From Bacillota bacterium (GTDB lineage: Bacteria > Bacillota > Sulfobacillia > Sulfobacillales > Sulfobacillaceae), in contig JAJZZP010000114.1 of assembly GCA_021797515.1 (NCBI GenBank), forward strand, positions 1 through 43,915: DNA of 43,915 bases, written 5' to 3'. A program made the translations under genes and the position numbers. Each line of letters starts with the position of its first letter. Position 1 is the stretch's first letter. This document shows positions 18,487 through 25,848 of the stretch, in pieces. Under the pieces are notes generated by a model. It was not told where the DNA came from. It did not search any database and saw only the letters and a program-made list of their open reading frames with translations.

Positions 18487-18975
18487 TTGGCCACCATGTT
18501 GCCCGCCCTGCGGGCGTGCTCCGGGTGTCACGCCCTCCGGGAAATCCCAGGCACTCGGCGTCGCGCTTTGCAATGGACGGCGGATCCGATGGATTTCATT
18601 GCCTTGACCCGGATCCGCTGTCGCGTCTGTCACACGGTCGAGACCCTCTTCCCGCTCTGGATTCTCCCTTATGAATTGGCTGCGCTATGGATTTTAGAGG
18701 CGGCCGTGACGGCGGTGGCGGTCGACGGGCAGTCCTTACAGCACACCGCTGGCCGCTAGCATTGGAGCTTGGCCTGGATTCGGGCGCACATTCGGCCCTG
18801 GATCGCTGTCAGTCCCGAATTTCGGGCATTGGCGGCCCAATGGAGTCGGGCCCTCAGGTGGGAACGACCTCGTGAGCCCGGCCTGGCGCCCACGGCCGTG
18901 GGCGCACCGAATCCATTCCGGAGATTGCTGTGGTCCATCGAGATGATTCGGCCTGGGCGTTCCAGGCCCTGCTGA
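18487..18975 (+). pseudogene. Broken DUF6431-like gene with in-frame amber stop
   Basis: One frame carries ACSGCH, then TRIRCRVCHTVETLFPLWIL, and is closed by TAG at 18757-18759. The same frame then continues, HWSLAWIRAHIRPWIAVSPE and onward, to a stop at 18973-18975. Paired CxxC motifs followed by a 'FxxLPxFLLPY'-like segment resemble the DUF6431 group of zinc-binding proteins often found with insertion sequences in Firmicutes. There is no good ribosome binding site; the frame opens after a stop at 18475 and starts with TTG. I read it as a pseudogene. The family assignment is from memory and moderate at best. Confidence 0.4.
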
Positions 18976-19149
18976 TGATCCCGTAGCCGACGAGAGGTCC
19001 GCGTCTACAGAGATCGTCGCTGCCTATGCGAATAGCGCTTGGCCGATAGAGCTTTGACTTTTTGCTATCGTCCCCCGACCGGAATCATGTATGAAACTGC
19101 ATAATCCGTGGAACAATCTGGTAGATTCGATATTCACGGAGGGATGCAA

Positions 19150-19857
19150 ATGAAAACGGCGTTGTGGGCGGCCGCAGTGGCGGCCGTGGTTTGGGTAGGG
19201 GCTTCTGTTCGGGCCGCCGTGGTGTCGCCTTTGCTCACGGCGTTTTCAGCGACTCACGCTAAACCTTTAGGATTTAGTCTCAACGGCTGGGTGGAGATTC
19301 CTCCAGGACACAGTACCCAGACCCTATCAGCATTGGTTTCCCAAACAGCCCACAGTTTACATGTCAGTGGACCTTTAATTACCAGCGGTGGTTCCACCTA
19401 CAAAAAAATTTCCGTGTCCACTACGGTTGCGGGATTCTATACCGACGTGATTGCGGAGCGATTGCAAAACGGCAGCGATTTCATCGTCGTGGATAGAACT
19501 GGAGACCAAGGGTTTCATGGGTTGAGAGAAAGCACCCAAGTGGTGAACCAAGTGCTACAACCCTTTGGGCCCGTGCACATGTCTATCACCCTGCAAGGTT
19601 CTATTGCTGGATCGGCAATGTCAGTAGCGCAGGAACAAGCGGTGGTAAACCAAGCGTTTACCGCAATCGGCGCGGTCCGAGTCAATGGCATAGCGACTCC
19701 GCAATATGTTTCGATGGCTGGTGACAGTAAGCTGATTGGAGCGTCCGACAATCTTCAGGGACATCCCGTCAACATTCAAGTAGCACTCAATTACAACACC
19801 TATTGGCATCAAGAACAAATTGACGTGGGCTCTCCGCTGGTGACGGTAACCTACTGA
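19150..19857 (+). CDS. YwmB-like exported protein
   Basis: A 235-residue protein with an N-terminal signal sequence (MKTALWAAAVAAVVWVGASV) and no other membrane span, so probably secreted or anchored. The body resembles the YwmB family (PF08680), which is conserved in spore formers and has no known function. In Bacillus, ywmB lies by murAA and spoIID; here a SpoIIQ-like and a SpoIIID gene follow, which supports the assignment. The ATG at 19150 is chosen because GGAGGG sits six bases upstream; ATG 19144 touches that site and is less likely. Confidence 0.62.
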   Translation: MKTALWAAAVAAVVWVGASVRAAVVSPLLTAFSATHAKPLGFSLNGWVEIPPGHSTQTLSALVSQTAHSLHVSGPLITSGGSTYKKISVSTTVAGFYTDVIAERLQNGSDFIVVDRTGDQGFHGLRESTQVVNQVLQPFGPVHMSITLQGSIAGSAMSVAQEQAVVNQAFTAIGAVRVNGIATPQYVSMAGDSKLIGASDNLQGHPVNIQVALNYNTYWHQEQIDVGSPLVTVTY

Positions 19858-19953
19858 GACTAAGAGTCCGATTAAAATGGCATAAATTGGGCAAAATGGA
19901 AGCAGGAGGATGCCTAGTCGCTCCTCAATTTACGACAGGAAGCGGGAAATAGC

Positions 19954-20538
19954 ATGGCAAATCGTCGTCTCACCTTATTTGGCATCATTGGCGGAGCTGT
20001 CGTGGTAGCCGGGGGAATTGTGACCGTGGTGTTGCATCATGCGGTCACTCGGTCCGTAACTGTTCCGGTCACGCGAATCAGTCATCCCCATCGCCGAAAC
20101 AACAATTCGGGAAAAGCGGCACCCGAACCAACCGCCGCACCGTTAATGCTGCCGGTCAACGCCCCGGTGCAAAATGCTTACGGTTGGCAATACTCGGGCG
20201 CTCTCAACGAATGGTATTTCAATCCCGGCATTACCATTGCAGCTAAGGCCGGCACCGCGGTTCACGCGGCTTGGGCGGGCACAGTGACCAAGGTCGCCGA
20301 TAACCCGGCCATGGGGATGACGGTTACGGTTGCGGATGGAAATAGCTACAATACCGTGTATGGACATTTGGGGCAGGTCTCGGTTAAAAAGGGACAAATG
20401 CTAACCCAAGGACAGGTATTGGGAACCGTTGGGGGTAACGACATTTACAGCCGCCAAACCGGATCTCACGTGGATTTTCAAGTGTATCGAGGGAACCAAG
20501 CCATGGATCCTGAGACCTATCTTCATCCGTCGTCATAA
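19954..20538 (+). CDS. spoIIQ: SpoIIQ-like degenerate M23 (LytM) domain protein
   Basis: A 194-residue protein with an N-terminal transmembrane helix (about 8-28), a Pro/Ala-rich linker and an M23/LytM domain (about 65-190). Active LytM enzymes bind zinc with HxxxD and the second His of HxH. Here these positions read N90-x-x-x-T94 and H172-x-D174, so all three ligands are replaced; H138 in YGHL remains. The domain should not be a peptidase. That fits SpoIIQ, the forespore membrane partner of SpoIIIAH during engulfment, which is also degenerate in Bacillus. Position between ywmB and spoIIID supports the name. A strong terminator follows. Confidence 0.72.
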   Translation: MANRRLTLFGIIGGAVVVAGGIVTVVLHHAVTRSVTVPVTRISHPHRRNNNSGKAAPEPTAAPLMLPVNAPVQNAYGWQYSGALNEWYFNPGITIAAKAGTAVHAAWAGTVTKVADNPAMGMTVTVADGNSYNTVYGHLGQVSVKKGQMLTQGQVLGTVGGNDIYSRQTGSHVDFQVYRGNQAMDPETYLHPSS

Positions 20539-20564
20539 GATTAAGGTAGGGAGACAGGGATCTT

Positions 20565-20603
20565 ATGCCAGAGCAGCCATCAAATGCTCTGGCATTATTT
20601 TTT
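20565..20603 (+). terminator. Rho-independent terminator after the SpoIIQ-like gene
   Basis: ATGCCAGAGCA (20565-20575) and TGCTCTGGCAT (20585-20595) form an 11-bp stem with a 9-base loop, followed by TATTTTTT. It separates the SpoIIQ-like gene from spoIIID, which therefore needs its own promoter, and argues against the upstream ATG at 20565 as a start. Confidence 0.85.
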
Positions 20604-20611
20604 AACCGGGC

Positions 20612-20619
20612 CATATACT
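20612..20619 (+). promoter_or_regulatory. Possible sigma-E-like -10 element for spoIIID
   Basis: CATATACT lies 36 bases before the spoIIID start. Sigma-E promoters of Bacillus have a -10 near CATACAnT, and spoIIID belongs to that regulon there. A weak -35 candidate, GCATTATT, sits about 12 bases upstream and overlaps the terminator stem. The match is partial. Confidence 0.3.
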
Positions 20620-20654
20620 CTACCAAGTATCGGGGGGAGAAAGGGGCCGGAGGG

Positions 20655-20912
20655 GTGAAGGACCATATCTGGCAACGTGTAATGGATATAGGTAATTATA
20701 TTTTGAAGAGTGGGGCTACCGTGCGTGACACAGCCAAAGTGTTTGGTGTCTCGAAAAGCACAGTGCATAAGGATGTCACCGAGCGGTTACCCAAAGTCAA
20801 TGCTCACTTAGCCGACGAAGTCAAAAAAGTCCTTGAGTTGAACAAAGCTGAAAGGCATCTTCGTGGCGGCGAAGCCACCCGTCAAAAATTCCGCACACAA
20901 AACAATCTCTAG
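20655..20912 (+). CDS. spoIIID: Sporulation transcription factor SpoIIID
   Basis: An 85-residue DNA-binding protein that controls mother-cell genes during sporulation. It has a helix-turn-helix with FGVSKSTVHKDVTERLP (about 30-46) and the family's C-terminal RHLRGGEAT (68-75), nearly identical to Bacillus SpoIIID. The start is GTG 20655, with AAAGGGG eight bases upstream. It gives the expected length; the longer open frame begins inside the preceding terminator and is rejected. Confidence 0.93.
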   Translation: MKDHIWQRVMDIGNYILKSGATVRDTAKVFGVSKSTVHKDVTERLPKVNAHLADEVKKVLELNKAERHLRGGEATRQKFRTQNNL

Positions 20913-20954
20913 GATAGGGCAGTGTCGACCCCAAACACGATACACCGGGGTCAA

Positions 20955-20981
20955 GCCGGGGGCGCACCCATCGCCCCCGGC
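20955..20981 (+). terminator. GC-rich hairpin after spoIIID
   Basis: GCCGGGGGCG (20955-20964) pairs perfectly with CGCCCCCGGC (20972-20981) around a 7-base loop. No T-tract follows, so it is a weak candidate for intrinsic termination and may instead stabilise the 3' end of the spoIIID message. Confidence 0.45.
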
Positions 20982-21001
20982 GAGAATCCAGCCTCGTTGA
21001 A

Positions 21002-21030
21002 TTGACAATCCTAACTTCCCCTTCTATAAT
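21002..21030 (+). promoter_or_regulatory. Sigma-A promoter of the metK S-box transcript
   Basis: TTGACA (21002-21007) and TATAAT (21025-21030) are both perfect consensus with a 17-base spacer. Transcription should start near 21037, about 15 bases before the riboswitch P1 stem. Confidence 0.92.
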
Positions 21031-21051
21031 TGCAACGATAATATGGTAATG

Positions 21052-21197
21052 CTCTTATCAAGAGCGGCGGAGGGACAGGCCCGATGAAGCCCGGCAACCG
21101 GCGAAACCTGCCAAGGTGCCAATCCCGACCCCTTTTTGGGGACGGATGAGAGATATGGGTTTGGACCTCTTCTCTCACGTGGAGAAGGGGATTTTTT
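21052..21197 (+). ncRNA. SAM-I riboswitch (S-box) with terminator
   Basis: The conserved S-box core is present: CTTATCAAGAGCGGCGGAGG, GCCCGATGAAGCCCGGCAACC-type P2/P3 region, and AAGGTGCCAATCC. P1 pairs CTCTTATC (21052-21059) with GATGAGAG (21145-21152). The expression platform is a terminator, CCTCTTCTC (21166-21174) with GAGAAGGGG (21182-21190) and a T-run to 21197. An antiterminator is possible between TGAGAG (21147-21152) and CTCTCA (21172-21177), which would compete with both P1 and the terminator. SAM binding should stop transcription into metK. Confidence 0.95.
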
Positions 21198-21219
21198 GTG
21201 ATGGGTAGGAGGGCTAGCT

Positions 21220-22419
21220 GTGGGACATGATTTTTTATTTACCTCAGAATCAGTAACCGAGGGCCATCCCGACAAAGTGGCTGATCAGATTTCGGATGCG
21301 ATTTTGGATCGCATTTTGGCTCAGGATGGTACGGCGCGAGTGGCGGCGGAAACCGTAGTGACCACTGGCCTAGCCCTTGTGGTCGGGGAGATTTCCACCA
21401 CCTGCTATGTTGACATCCCTCATGTGGTCCGGAACACCATCCGCAATATTGGATACACTCGGGCCAAAATGGGATTTGACGCGGATACCGTCGCGGTTAT
21501 CACCTCGATTGACGAACAATCGCCTGACATTGCCATGGGAGTCGATCAAGCGCTTGAGTCTAGGACCGGACAAGGAGCGGATGTAGAGCGGATTGGAGCC
21601 GGGGATCAGGGCATGGTATTTGGCTATGCCTGTGACGAAACACCGGAATTCATGCCATTGCCAATTTTTTTGGCGCATCGACTCTCGTATCGACTGGCTG
21701 AGGTGCGCAAGGAAGACATCCTGCCTTACCTGTGGCCTGACGGCAAGACCCAGGTGACGGTACGTTACCGCGACGGAATGCCCGCCGGGGTTGACACGGT
21801 ATTGATTTCGGCACAGCATAACGGTGAAGTGAGCCAAGAGGAACTGCGTCGGGGACTCATTGAAGAGGTCATTAAACCGGTACTTGGTGAACGCTGGCTG
21901 AATTCGGACACCCGTATTTTGACCAACCCTACGGGTCGGTTTGTGATTGGAGGACCCCACGGGGATGCCGGATTGACTGGCCGGAAAATTATTGTCGACA
22001 CCTATGGGGGATACGCGCGCCACGGCGGCGGGGCTTTTTCGGGGAAAGACCCCACTAAGGTTGACCGTTCGGCATCCTATGCCGCTCGTTGGGTGGCAAA
22101 AAATTTGGTGGCGGCGGGGTTGGCTCATAGGGCGGAAATTCAAATAGCGTATGCAATTGGTGTGGCTAAGCCGATTTCCATCATGGTAGATACCTTTGGG
22201 ACGGGAAAGCTACCAGACCATGTATTAGCCCAAGTGGTACGGTCGGTATTTGACCTTCGGCCCTTGGCGATAATCCGCCAACTTGAGTTGCAACGCCCGA
22301 TATATTTGCAGACAGCAGCCTATGGCCACTTTGGCCGTACGGATGTCGATTTGCCGTGGGAATCCTTAAACCGCATTGAACCTCTGCAGGAAGCCGCACA
22401 ACTTCAGGCTAAAGTTTAA
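21220..22419 (+). CDS. metK: S-adenosylmethionine synthetase
   Basis: Makes SAM from methionine and ATP. The protein has 399 residues, the family norm. It starts [20 protein letters not shown] (motif with metal- and ATP-binding residues), and contains [12 protein letters not shown] and [17 protein letters not shown], both MetK signatures. The start is GTG 21220 behind TAGGAGGG. It lies downstream of a SAM-I riboswitch, so product feedback controls its transcription. Confidence 0.97.
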   Translation: MGHDFLFTSESVTEGHPDKVADQISDAILDRILAQDGTARVAAETVVTTGLALVVGEISTTCYVDIPHVVRNTIRNIGYTRAKMGFDADTVAVITSIDEQSPDIAMGVDQALESRTGQGADVERIGAGDQGMVFGYACDETPEFMPLPIFLAHRLSYRLAEVRKEDILPYLWPDGKTQVTVRYRDGMPAGVDTVLISAQHNGEVSQEELRRGLIEEVIKPVLGERWLNSDTRILTNPTGRFVIGGPHGDAGLTGRKIIVDTYGGYARHGGGAFSGKDPTKVDRSASYAARWVAKNLVAAGLAHRAEIQIAYAIGVAKPISIMVDTFGTGKLPDHVLAQVVRSVFDLRPLAIIRQLELQRPIYLQTAAYGHFGRTDVDLPWESLNRIEPLQEAAQLQAKV

Positions 22420-22473
22420 AAAGGCATGTTTACCACTCCTCTCCCGTATACATACCGGTAGGGGGGAGCCGCA

Positions 22474-22941
22474 GTGACATGGTGGGGAGCCGTTGGTCTG
22501 GCACTAGCGTTGTATGGAGCCATGAATTTGGTGGAATGGCTGTATCAAAGGGTGAGTTTCCCTGCTTCGTGGCATCGTGTTAATTTCGTGAGTTTAGTTG
22601 TGCGGGTGAAGAACCAGGAAGCGACCATTGAACGCACCATGCGGGAGCTGATGTCGTTATGGACGGAGCAGCAATGGGCACATAGCGACATTGACGTGAT
22701 AATCTCCGATGGAGGCTCGCGGGACCAAACCGCTGTTATCGTTGAGCGTTTGGCCACTCGCTATCCTGGTTTCAAAGTCGCCGATTCTGGGTTGGACGAA
22801 GCGTCAGTCCTGGGCCTGTGCAATTACCCGGTGGTGATTTGGGTTGATTATTCCAAAGGACACCGCATTGGTAGTATTGTGCCTACCGTCCACCAACTTT
22901 TGGCGCAAAATCCACTACGTAGCAAAAACTTGTCAGGATAG
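22474..22941 (+). CDS. Small membrane-anchored protein with glycosyltransferase-2-like fold
   Basis: A 155-residue protein starting at GTG 22474 behind AGGGGGGAG. An N-terminal hydrophobic helix (about 4-25) is followed by a soluble domain. That domain begins with NFVSLVVRVKNQEATIERTM and contains DVIISDGGSRDQTAVIVERL, which resembles the nucleotide-binding start of GT-A family 2 glycosyltransferases. It is far shorter than a normal GT2 enzyme and lacks an evident acceptor region or catalytic DxD. It could be a regulator, a decoy or a truncated enzyme. It follows metK by 54 bases. Confidence 0.6.
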   Translation: MTWWGAVGLALALYGAMNLVEWLYQRVSFPASWHRVNFVSLVVRVKNQEATIERTMRELMSLWTEQQWAHSDIDVIISDGGSRDQTAVIVERLATRYPGFKVADSGLDEASVLGLCNYPVVIWVDYSKGHRIGSIVPTVHQLLAQNPLRSKNLSG

Positions 22942-23008
22942 CAGGAAATTGTGTGTGTTTCGAGAATAATTAATAGTATCAAGGCGGCCTTGTTAGGGGT
23001 CGATCCAT

Positions 23009-24643
23009 ATGACAATGAAGCAACGCATGGCTGATGTTTATTTATGGCTGGTGGTGGGACTTGCTATCTTAGGATGGCTGGGGTTTCGCCTGGGCTTCTA
23101 TCCGGCGGTCCACATTCCTACCATCGTTATCGGTATGGCTATGGTGGCGGTATCGGACATTTGGCCCTTGAAAATATCGCGGGGGAGTATTGTTCTCTCG
23201 ACCGCCGGTTATTTTTCGGTCTTCATGATCGATGGGTTGCCAACAGCATCCTACGCGCTGTTAGGCGGGTTAATGATCAGTGGTCTGGTTCATCCCCGCG
23301 GAATCAAGTCGATATTTAATATGGCTCAATTTATTCTCAGCCTGTATGGGGCGGCTTTGGTCTATGACGCCATGATCACTCATTTATGGCTTGCTTTGGT
23401 TGCGTTTGCCGTGGTTTCGATAGCAATTAACCACTTACTGGTAAACGCGTACTACGTAATTTTAGAAGGAACCCCAGCTTTGTCCGATGTGGTACCCAAC
23501 CTTTGGTTAGACGGGGTAGCATGGGTGATATCCGCCCCCCTAATTGCGATTTTTGTTTTGTTGGATCGAGCCTACCACTGGCGGGGCGCCATATTGGCAT
23601 TCTTCCCGTTTTTATTTGTGACCTGGCTTTTAGCCTCAGCCTATCAAACCCGCCGTGCGCATCAAAACACTATGGTGGTGGCGCGGGCCAGCACCGGGAT
23701 TGCGCTGGCGGGGGATCGCCGCACCATTTACCAATTAATCGAACGCGCATTGCGGGATATCATGGATGCAACCGCCATTGTCATCTATGCCATGGGACCT
23801 AATCCACGGGAATTGGTCCGGGAATGGACTTTTCATCCACTGGGGGAAAACGCGCCCTATGACAGTACCGTCTCTCCCAACCAAGGCATTACCGGATGGG
23901 TGATGGAGACGCAAGCTCCCGAATTGGTGCGCGATAGCTTTCGTGTAAACGGTCGCGTGGTTAATCCCGGCGATCCTTATCCGTTGCGTTCCGCGCTGTT
24001 GTTGCCCATGGTCACCGAGGGGCAATTGGTGGGTCTGGTGGTGGTAGGCAATGTGCGCCCGAATGTTTATGATAACTTTGACCTGCGGCTCGGGATGATC
24101 ATTGCTGGACAGGCTGCGATAGGGTTGCGAAAAATTGACCTGGATCACGAAACCACAAGATTAGGGCGGGTTGATCCCTTAATACCTGAACTCTTTAACT
24201 ATCGTCATTTCCGCAACGCCTTGCAGAGCGAACTTGATTACGCCAAAATGTATCAACGCCAGTGTGCCGTGGCATTTTTAGACATGGATCGCTTTAAATT
24301 GGTCAATGACCAGTATGGACATCTAATAGGGGATGAAGTACTACGCCAGTTGGTGGCAGTGGTCCGTAGAGAAATTCGAGCCCATGATCTCTTGGCCCGA
24401 TACGGCGGAGACGAGTTTGTGCTGTTGCTTTCGGATATTGATGTTCAAGGCGTCAAACAGGTTCTAGATAGGATTCAGGACCGCATTGGACAGTATCAAT
24501 TTTCTGGCGTGGACTTCCCCTTGGGGATTAGCGTGGGATGGGCACTCTATCCCGAAGATGGGGAGAACTTAGAACATCTGTTAAATGTCGCAGATCAGCA
24601 CATGTACAGAAACAAAGAATTAAGACGCAAAATTCACTATTGA
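23009..24643 (+). CDS. Membrane GAF-GGDEF diguanylate cyclase
   Basis: A 544-residue protein. Several transmembrane helices fill about 10-210, including a FNMAQF motif shared with the HD-GYP protein at 26694. A GAF domain spans about 230-375 (QGITGWVMETQAPELV, RSALLLPMV). The GGDEF domain occupies about 390-540, with intact GGDEF at 466-470. RxxD (RAHD, 457-460) lies five residues before GGDEF, the canonical inhibitory I-site, so product inhibition is expected. It should make cyclic di-GMP from GTP at the membrane. The ATG at 23009 has only a modest AGGGG upstream; ATG 23015 is an alternative. Confidence 0.92.
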   Translation: MTMKQRMADVYLWLVVGLAILGWLGFRLGFYPAVHIPTIVIGMAMVAVSDIWPLKISRGSIVLSTAGYFSVFMIDGLPTASYALLGGLMISGLVHPRGIKSIFNMAQFILSLYGAALVYDAMITHLWLALVAFAVVSIAINHLLVNAYYVILEGTPALSDVVPNLWLDGVAWVISAPLIAIFVLLDRAYHWRGAILAFFPFLFVTWLLASAYQTRRAHQNTMVVARASTGIALAGDRRTIYQLIERALRDIMDATAIVIYAMGPNPRELVREWTFHPLGENAPYDSTVSPNQGITGWVMETQAPELVRDSFRVNGRVVNPGDPYPLRSALLLPMVTEGQLVGLVVVGNVRPNVYDNFDLRLGMIIAGQAAIGLRKIDLDHETTRLGRVDPLIPELFNYRHFRNALQSELDYAKMYQRQCAVAFLDMDRFKLVNDQYGHLIGDEVLRQLVAVVRREIRAHDLLARYGGDEFVLLLSDIDVQGVKQVLDRIQDRIGQYQFSGVDFPLGISVGWALYPEDGENLEHLLNVADQHMYRNKELRRKIHY

Positions 24644-24680
24644 CACTCAATTAGGAGGGTAATTCTCGATTCTCTAATAC

Positions 24681-24770
24681 TTATCCCCACGAAAAGTTGT
24701 TGAAATTGCTGTTATCAACAGAGTTATCCCCATTATCCCCAGGTGAGAACGACTGCCAAACTGTGGATTG
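24681..24770. promoter_or_regulatory. Cluster of DnaA-box-like 9-mers
   Basis: Five sequences close to the DnaA box TTATCCACA fall within 90 bases. TTATCCCCA occurs at 24681-24689, 24724-24732 and 24733-24741, the last two directly adjacent. TTATCAACA is at 24712-24720. TGTGGATTG at 24762-24770 is the reverse complement of CAATCCACA. The first four differ from consensus by one base. They lie in the leader between the GGDEF gene and the csp promoter. They may bind DnaA for transcription control or titration. Confidence 0.5.
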
Positions 24771-24813
24771 TTCGCGGGAACAAAGGCTGATGAATACTGC
24801 CGATGGATATTGT

Positions 24814-24842
24814 TTGACTTTTTTGGCAGTAGATGCTATATT
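24814..24842 (+). promoter_or_regulatory. Promoter of the cold-shock gene
   Basis: TTGACT (24814-24819) and TATATT (24837-24842) are separated by 17 bases. The start would be near 24849, leaving a leader of about 48 bases before the csp ATG. Confidence 0.75.
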
Positions 24843-24896
24843 AACCCCGGTCGTCCTCACAGCTAGGGCGGCGCAAGAAAGGGGAAATATTCAAGT

Positions 24897-25094
24897 ATGA
24901 CCGGACGTGTCAAATGGTTCAGCGCAGAAAAAGGCTACGGCTTTTTGGAGCGTGAAGACGGCGGCGATGTATTTGTTCATTACAGTGCCATAAATGGCGA
25001 AGGTTTCCGTACGCTCAACGAAGGCGAGCGTGTCGAATTTGATGTTGTAGAGGGTGACCGTGGCCCACAGGCCGCGAACGTCGTCCGCCTATAA
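24897..25094 (+). CDS. csp: Cold-shock domain protein
   Basis: A 65-residue single cold-shock domain (OB fold) that binds single-stranded RNA and acts as an RNA chaperone. Both RNA-binding motifs are present: KGYGFLE (RNP1) and DVFVHY (RNP2). The start has AAAGGGG upstream. It has its own promoter and terminator, so it is a monocistronic gene. Confidence 0.95.
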   Translation: MTGRVKWFSAEKGYGFLEREDGGDVFVHYSAINGEGFRTLNEGERVEFDVVEGDRGPQAANVVRL

Positions 25095-25112
25095 AGTGTA
25101 AATTTCGACAAA

Positions 25113-25142
25113 GGCAAGGGGCCGTTTATTCGGTCCCTTGCC
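25113..25142 (+). terminator. Terminator after csp
   Basis: GGCAAGGGGCCG and CGGTCCCTTGCC form a 12-bp stem with one G-T pair and a TTTATT loop. A loose T-rich tail (TATTTGATTTG) follows. Confidence 0.75.
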
Positions 25143-25159
25143 TATTTGATTTGCAACGA

Positions 25160-25168
25160 TGGTATAAT
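25160..25168 (+). promoter_or_regulatory. Extended -10 promoter of hpf
   Basis: TGGTATAAT carries a perfect TATAAT (25163-25168) preceded by the TGn extension. No good -35 lies at 16-18 bases; TTGCCT (25138-25143) is 19 bases away. The extension may compensate. Confidence 0.6.
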
Positions 25169-25224
25169 GGAGTACCAGTTCAGTTGCCATGGATTGGGAC
25201 AAAGCCATAAAGGGGCGAATACGC

Positions 25225-25731
25225 ATGGAAGTCATCGTTCGCGGCAAAAATTTTGAGGTCACGGATGCTCTCAGAGAGCATGTTGCCAAAAAATTGGGCA
25301 AGATGGCTAAATTGTTTGACCCCCACCCCGTAACCGCGCACGCGGTCCTGAGTGTCGAGAAAGAACGCCAGATTGTGGAAGTGACGATGCCTATTGATGG
25401 GCTGCTTCTTCGGGGAGAAGAGGCGACGCCGGATATGTATGCATCGGTCGATCTTGTGGTTGATAAACTCGAGAAACAATATGCAAAATTCAAGACTCGT
25501 GTGCGCCGGCGCCATGGGCCCTCCGAACGCCGTGAGCCACCTTCAATGGACGTATCCAGCGTGGTGCGCCGTAAAACTTTTCCAGCTAAGCCGATGCTGC
25601 TTGATGAGGCTTTGATGCAGATGGACCTATTGGGCCATGACTTTTTCGTCTTCAACAACGGTGAGACCGATACCATCAATGTCTTGTATCGTAGGCGTGA
25701 CGGGGAATACGGGCTTCTCGAACCCCGTTGA
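25225..25731 (+). CDS. hpf: Ribosome hibernation promoting factor, long form
   Basis: A 168-residue protein that dimerises 70S ribosomes to 100S in stationary phase. The N-terminal S30AE/YfiA domain (MEVIVRGKNFEVTDALREHV) is followed by a basic linker. The C-terminal dimerisation domain contains VVRRKTFPAKPMLLDEALMQ and ends near YGLLEP. The ATG at 25225 is chosen for AAAGGGG nine bases upstream; an in-frame ATG at 25189 lacks one. A strong terminator follows. Confidence 0.95.
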   Translation: MEVIVRGKNFEVTDALREHVAKKLGKMAKLFDPHPVTAHAVLSVEKERQIVEVTMPIDGLLLRGEEATPDMYASVDLVVDKLEKQYAKFKTRVRRRHGPSERREPPSMDVSSVVRRKTFPAKPMLLDEALMQMDLLGHDFFVFNNGETDTINVLYRRRDGEYGLLEPR

Positions 25732-25741
25732 CAGAGCCCTT

Positions 25742-25775
25742 AAAAACCCCTTCTGTAAAAAGAAGGGGTTTTTTT
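25742..25775 (+). terminator. Terminator after hpf
   Basis: AAAAACCCCTTCT (25742-25754) pairs with AGAAGGGGTTTTT (25761-25773) around GTAAAA, followed by TT. This is a classic intrinsic terminator. Confidence 0.95.
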
Positions 25776-25848
25776 CATTTATTGACTTGATAAAGAAGGA
25801 ATCTGGAAAATCCCGTCGAAAGACTAGAATATGCCCATAGGAGGACCT

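Noticed and set aside
20565..20654. N-terminal extension of SpoIIID
   Set aside because: It begins within a strong terminator hairpin, and the family is about 85-93 residues.
21370..22143. 257-codon minus-strand frame opposite metK
   Set aside because: It is the antisense shadow of a highly conserved gene.
24681..24770. Chromosomal origin oriC
   Set aside because: The box cluster is real, but dnaA, dnaN or rpmH are absent and no AT-rich unwinding element is clear, so I call it only a DnaA-box cluster.
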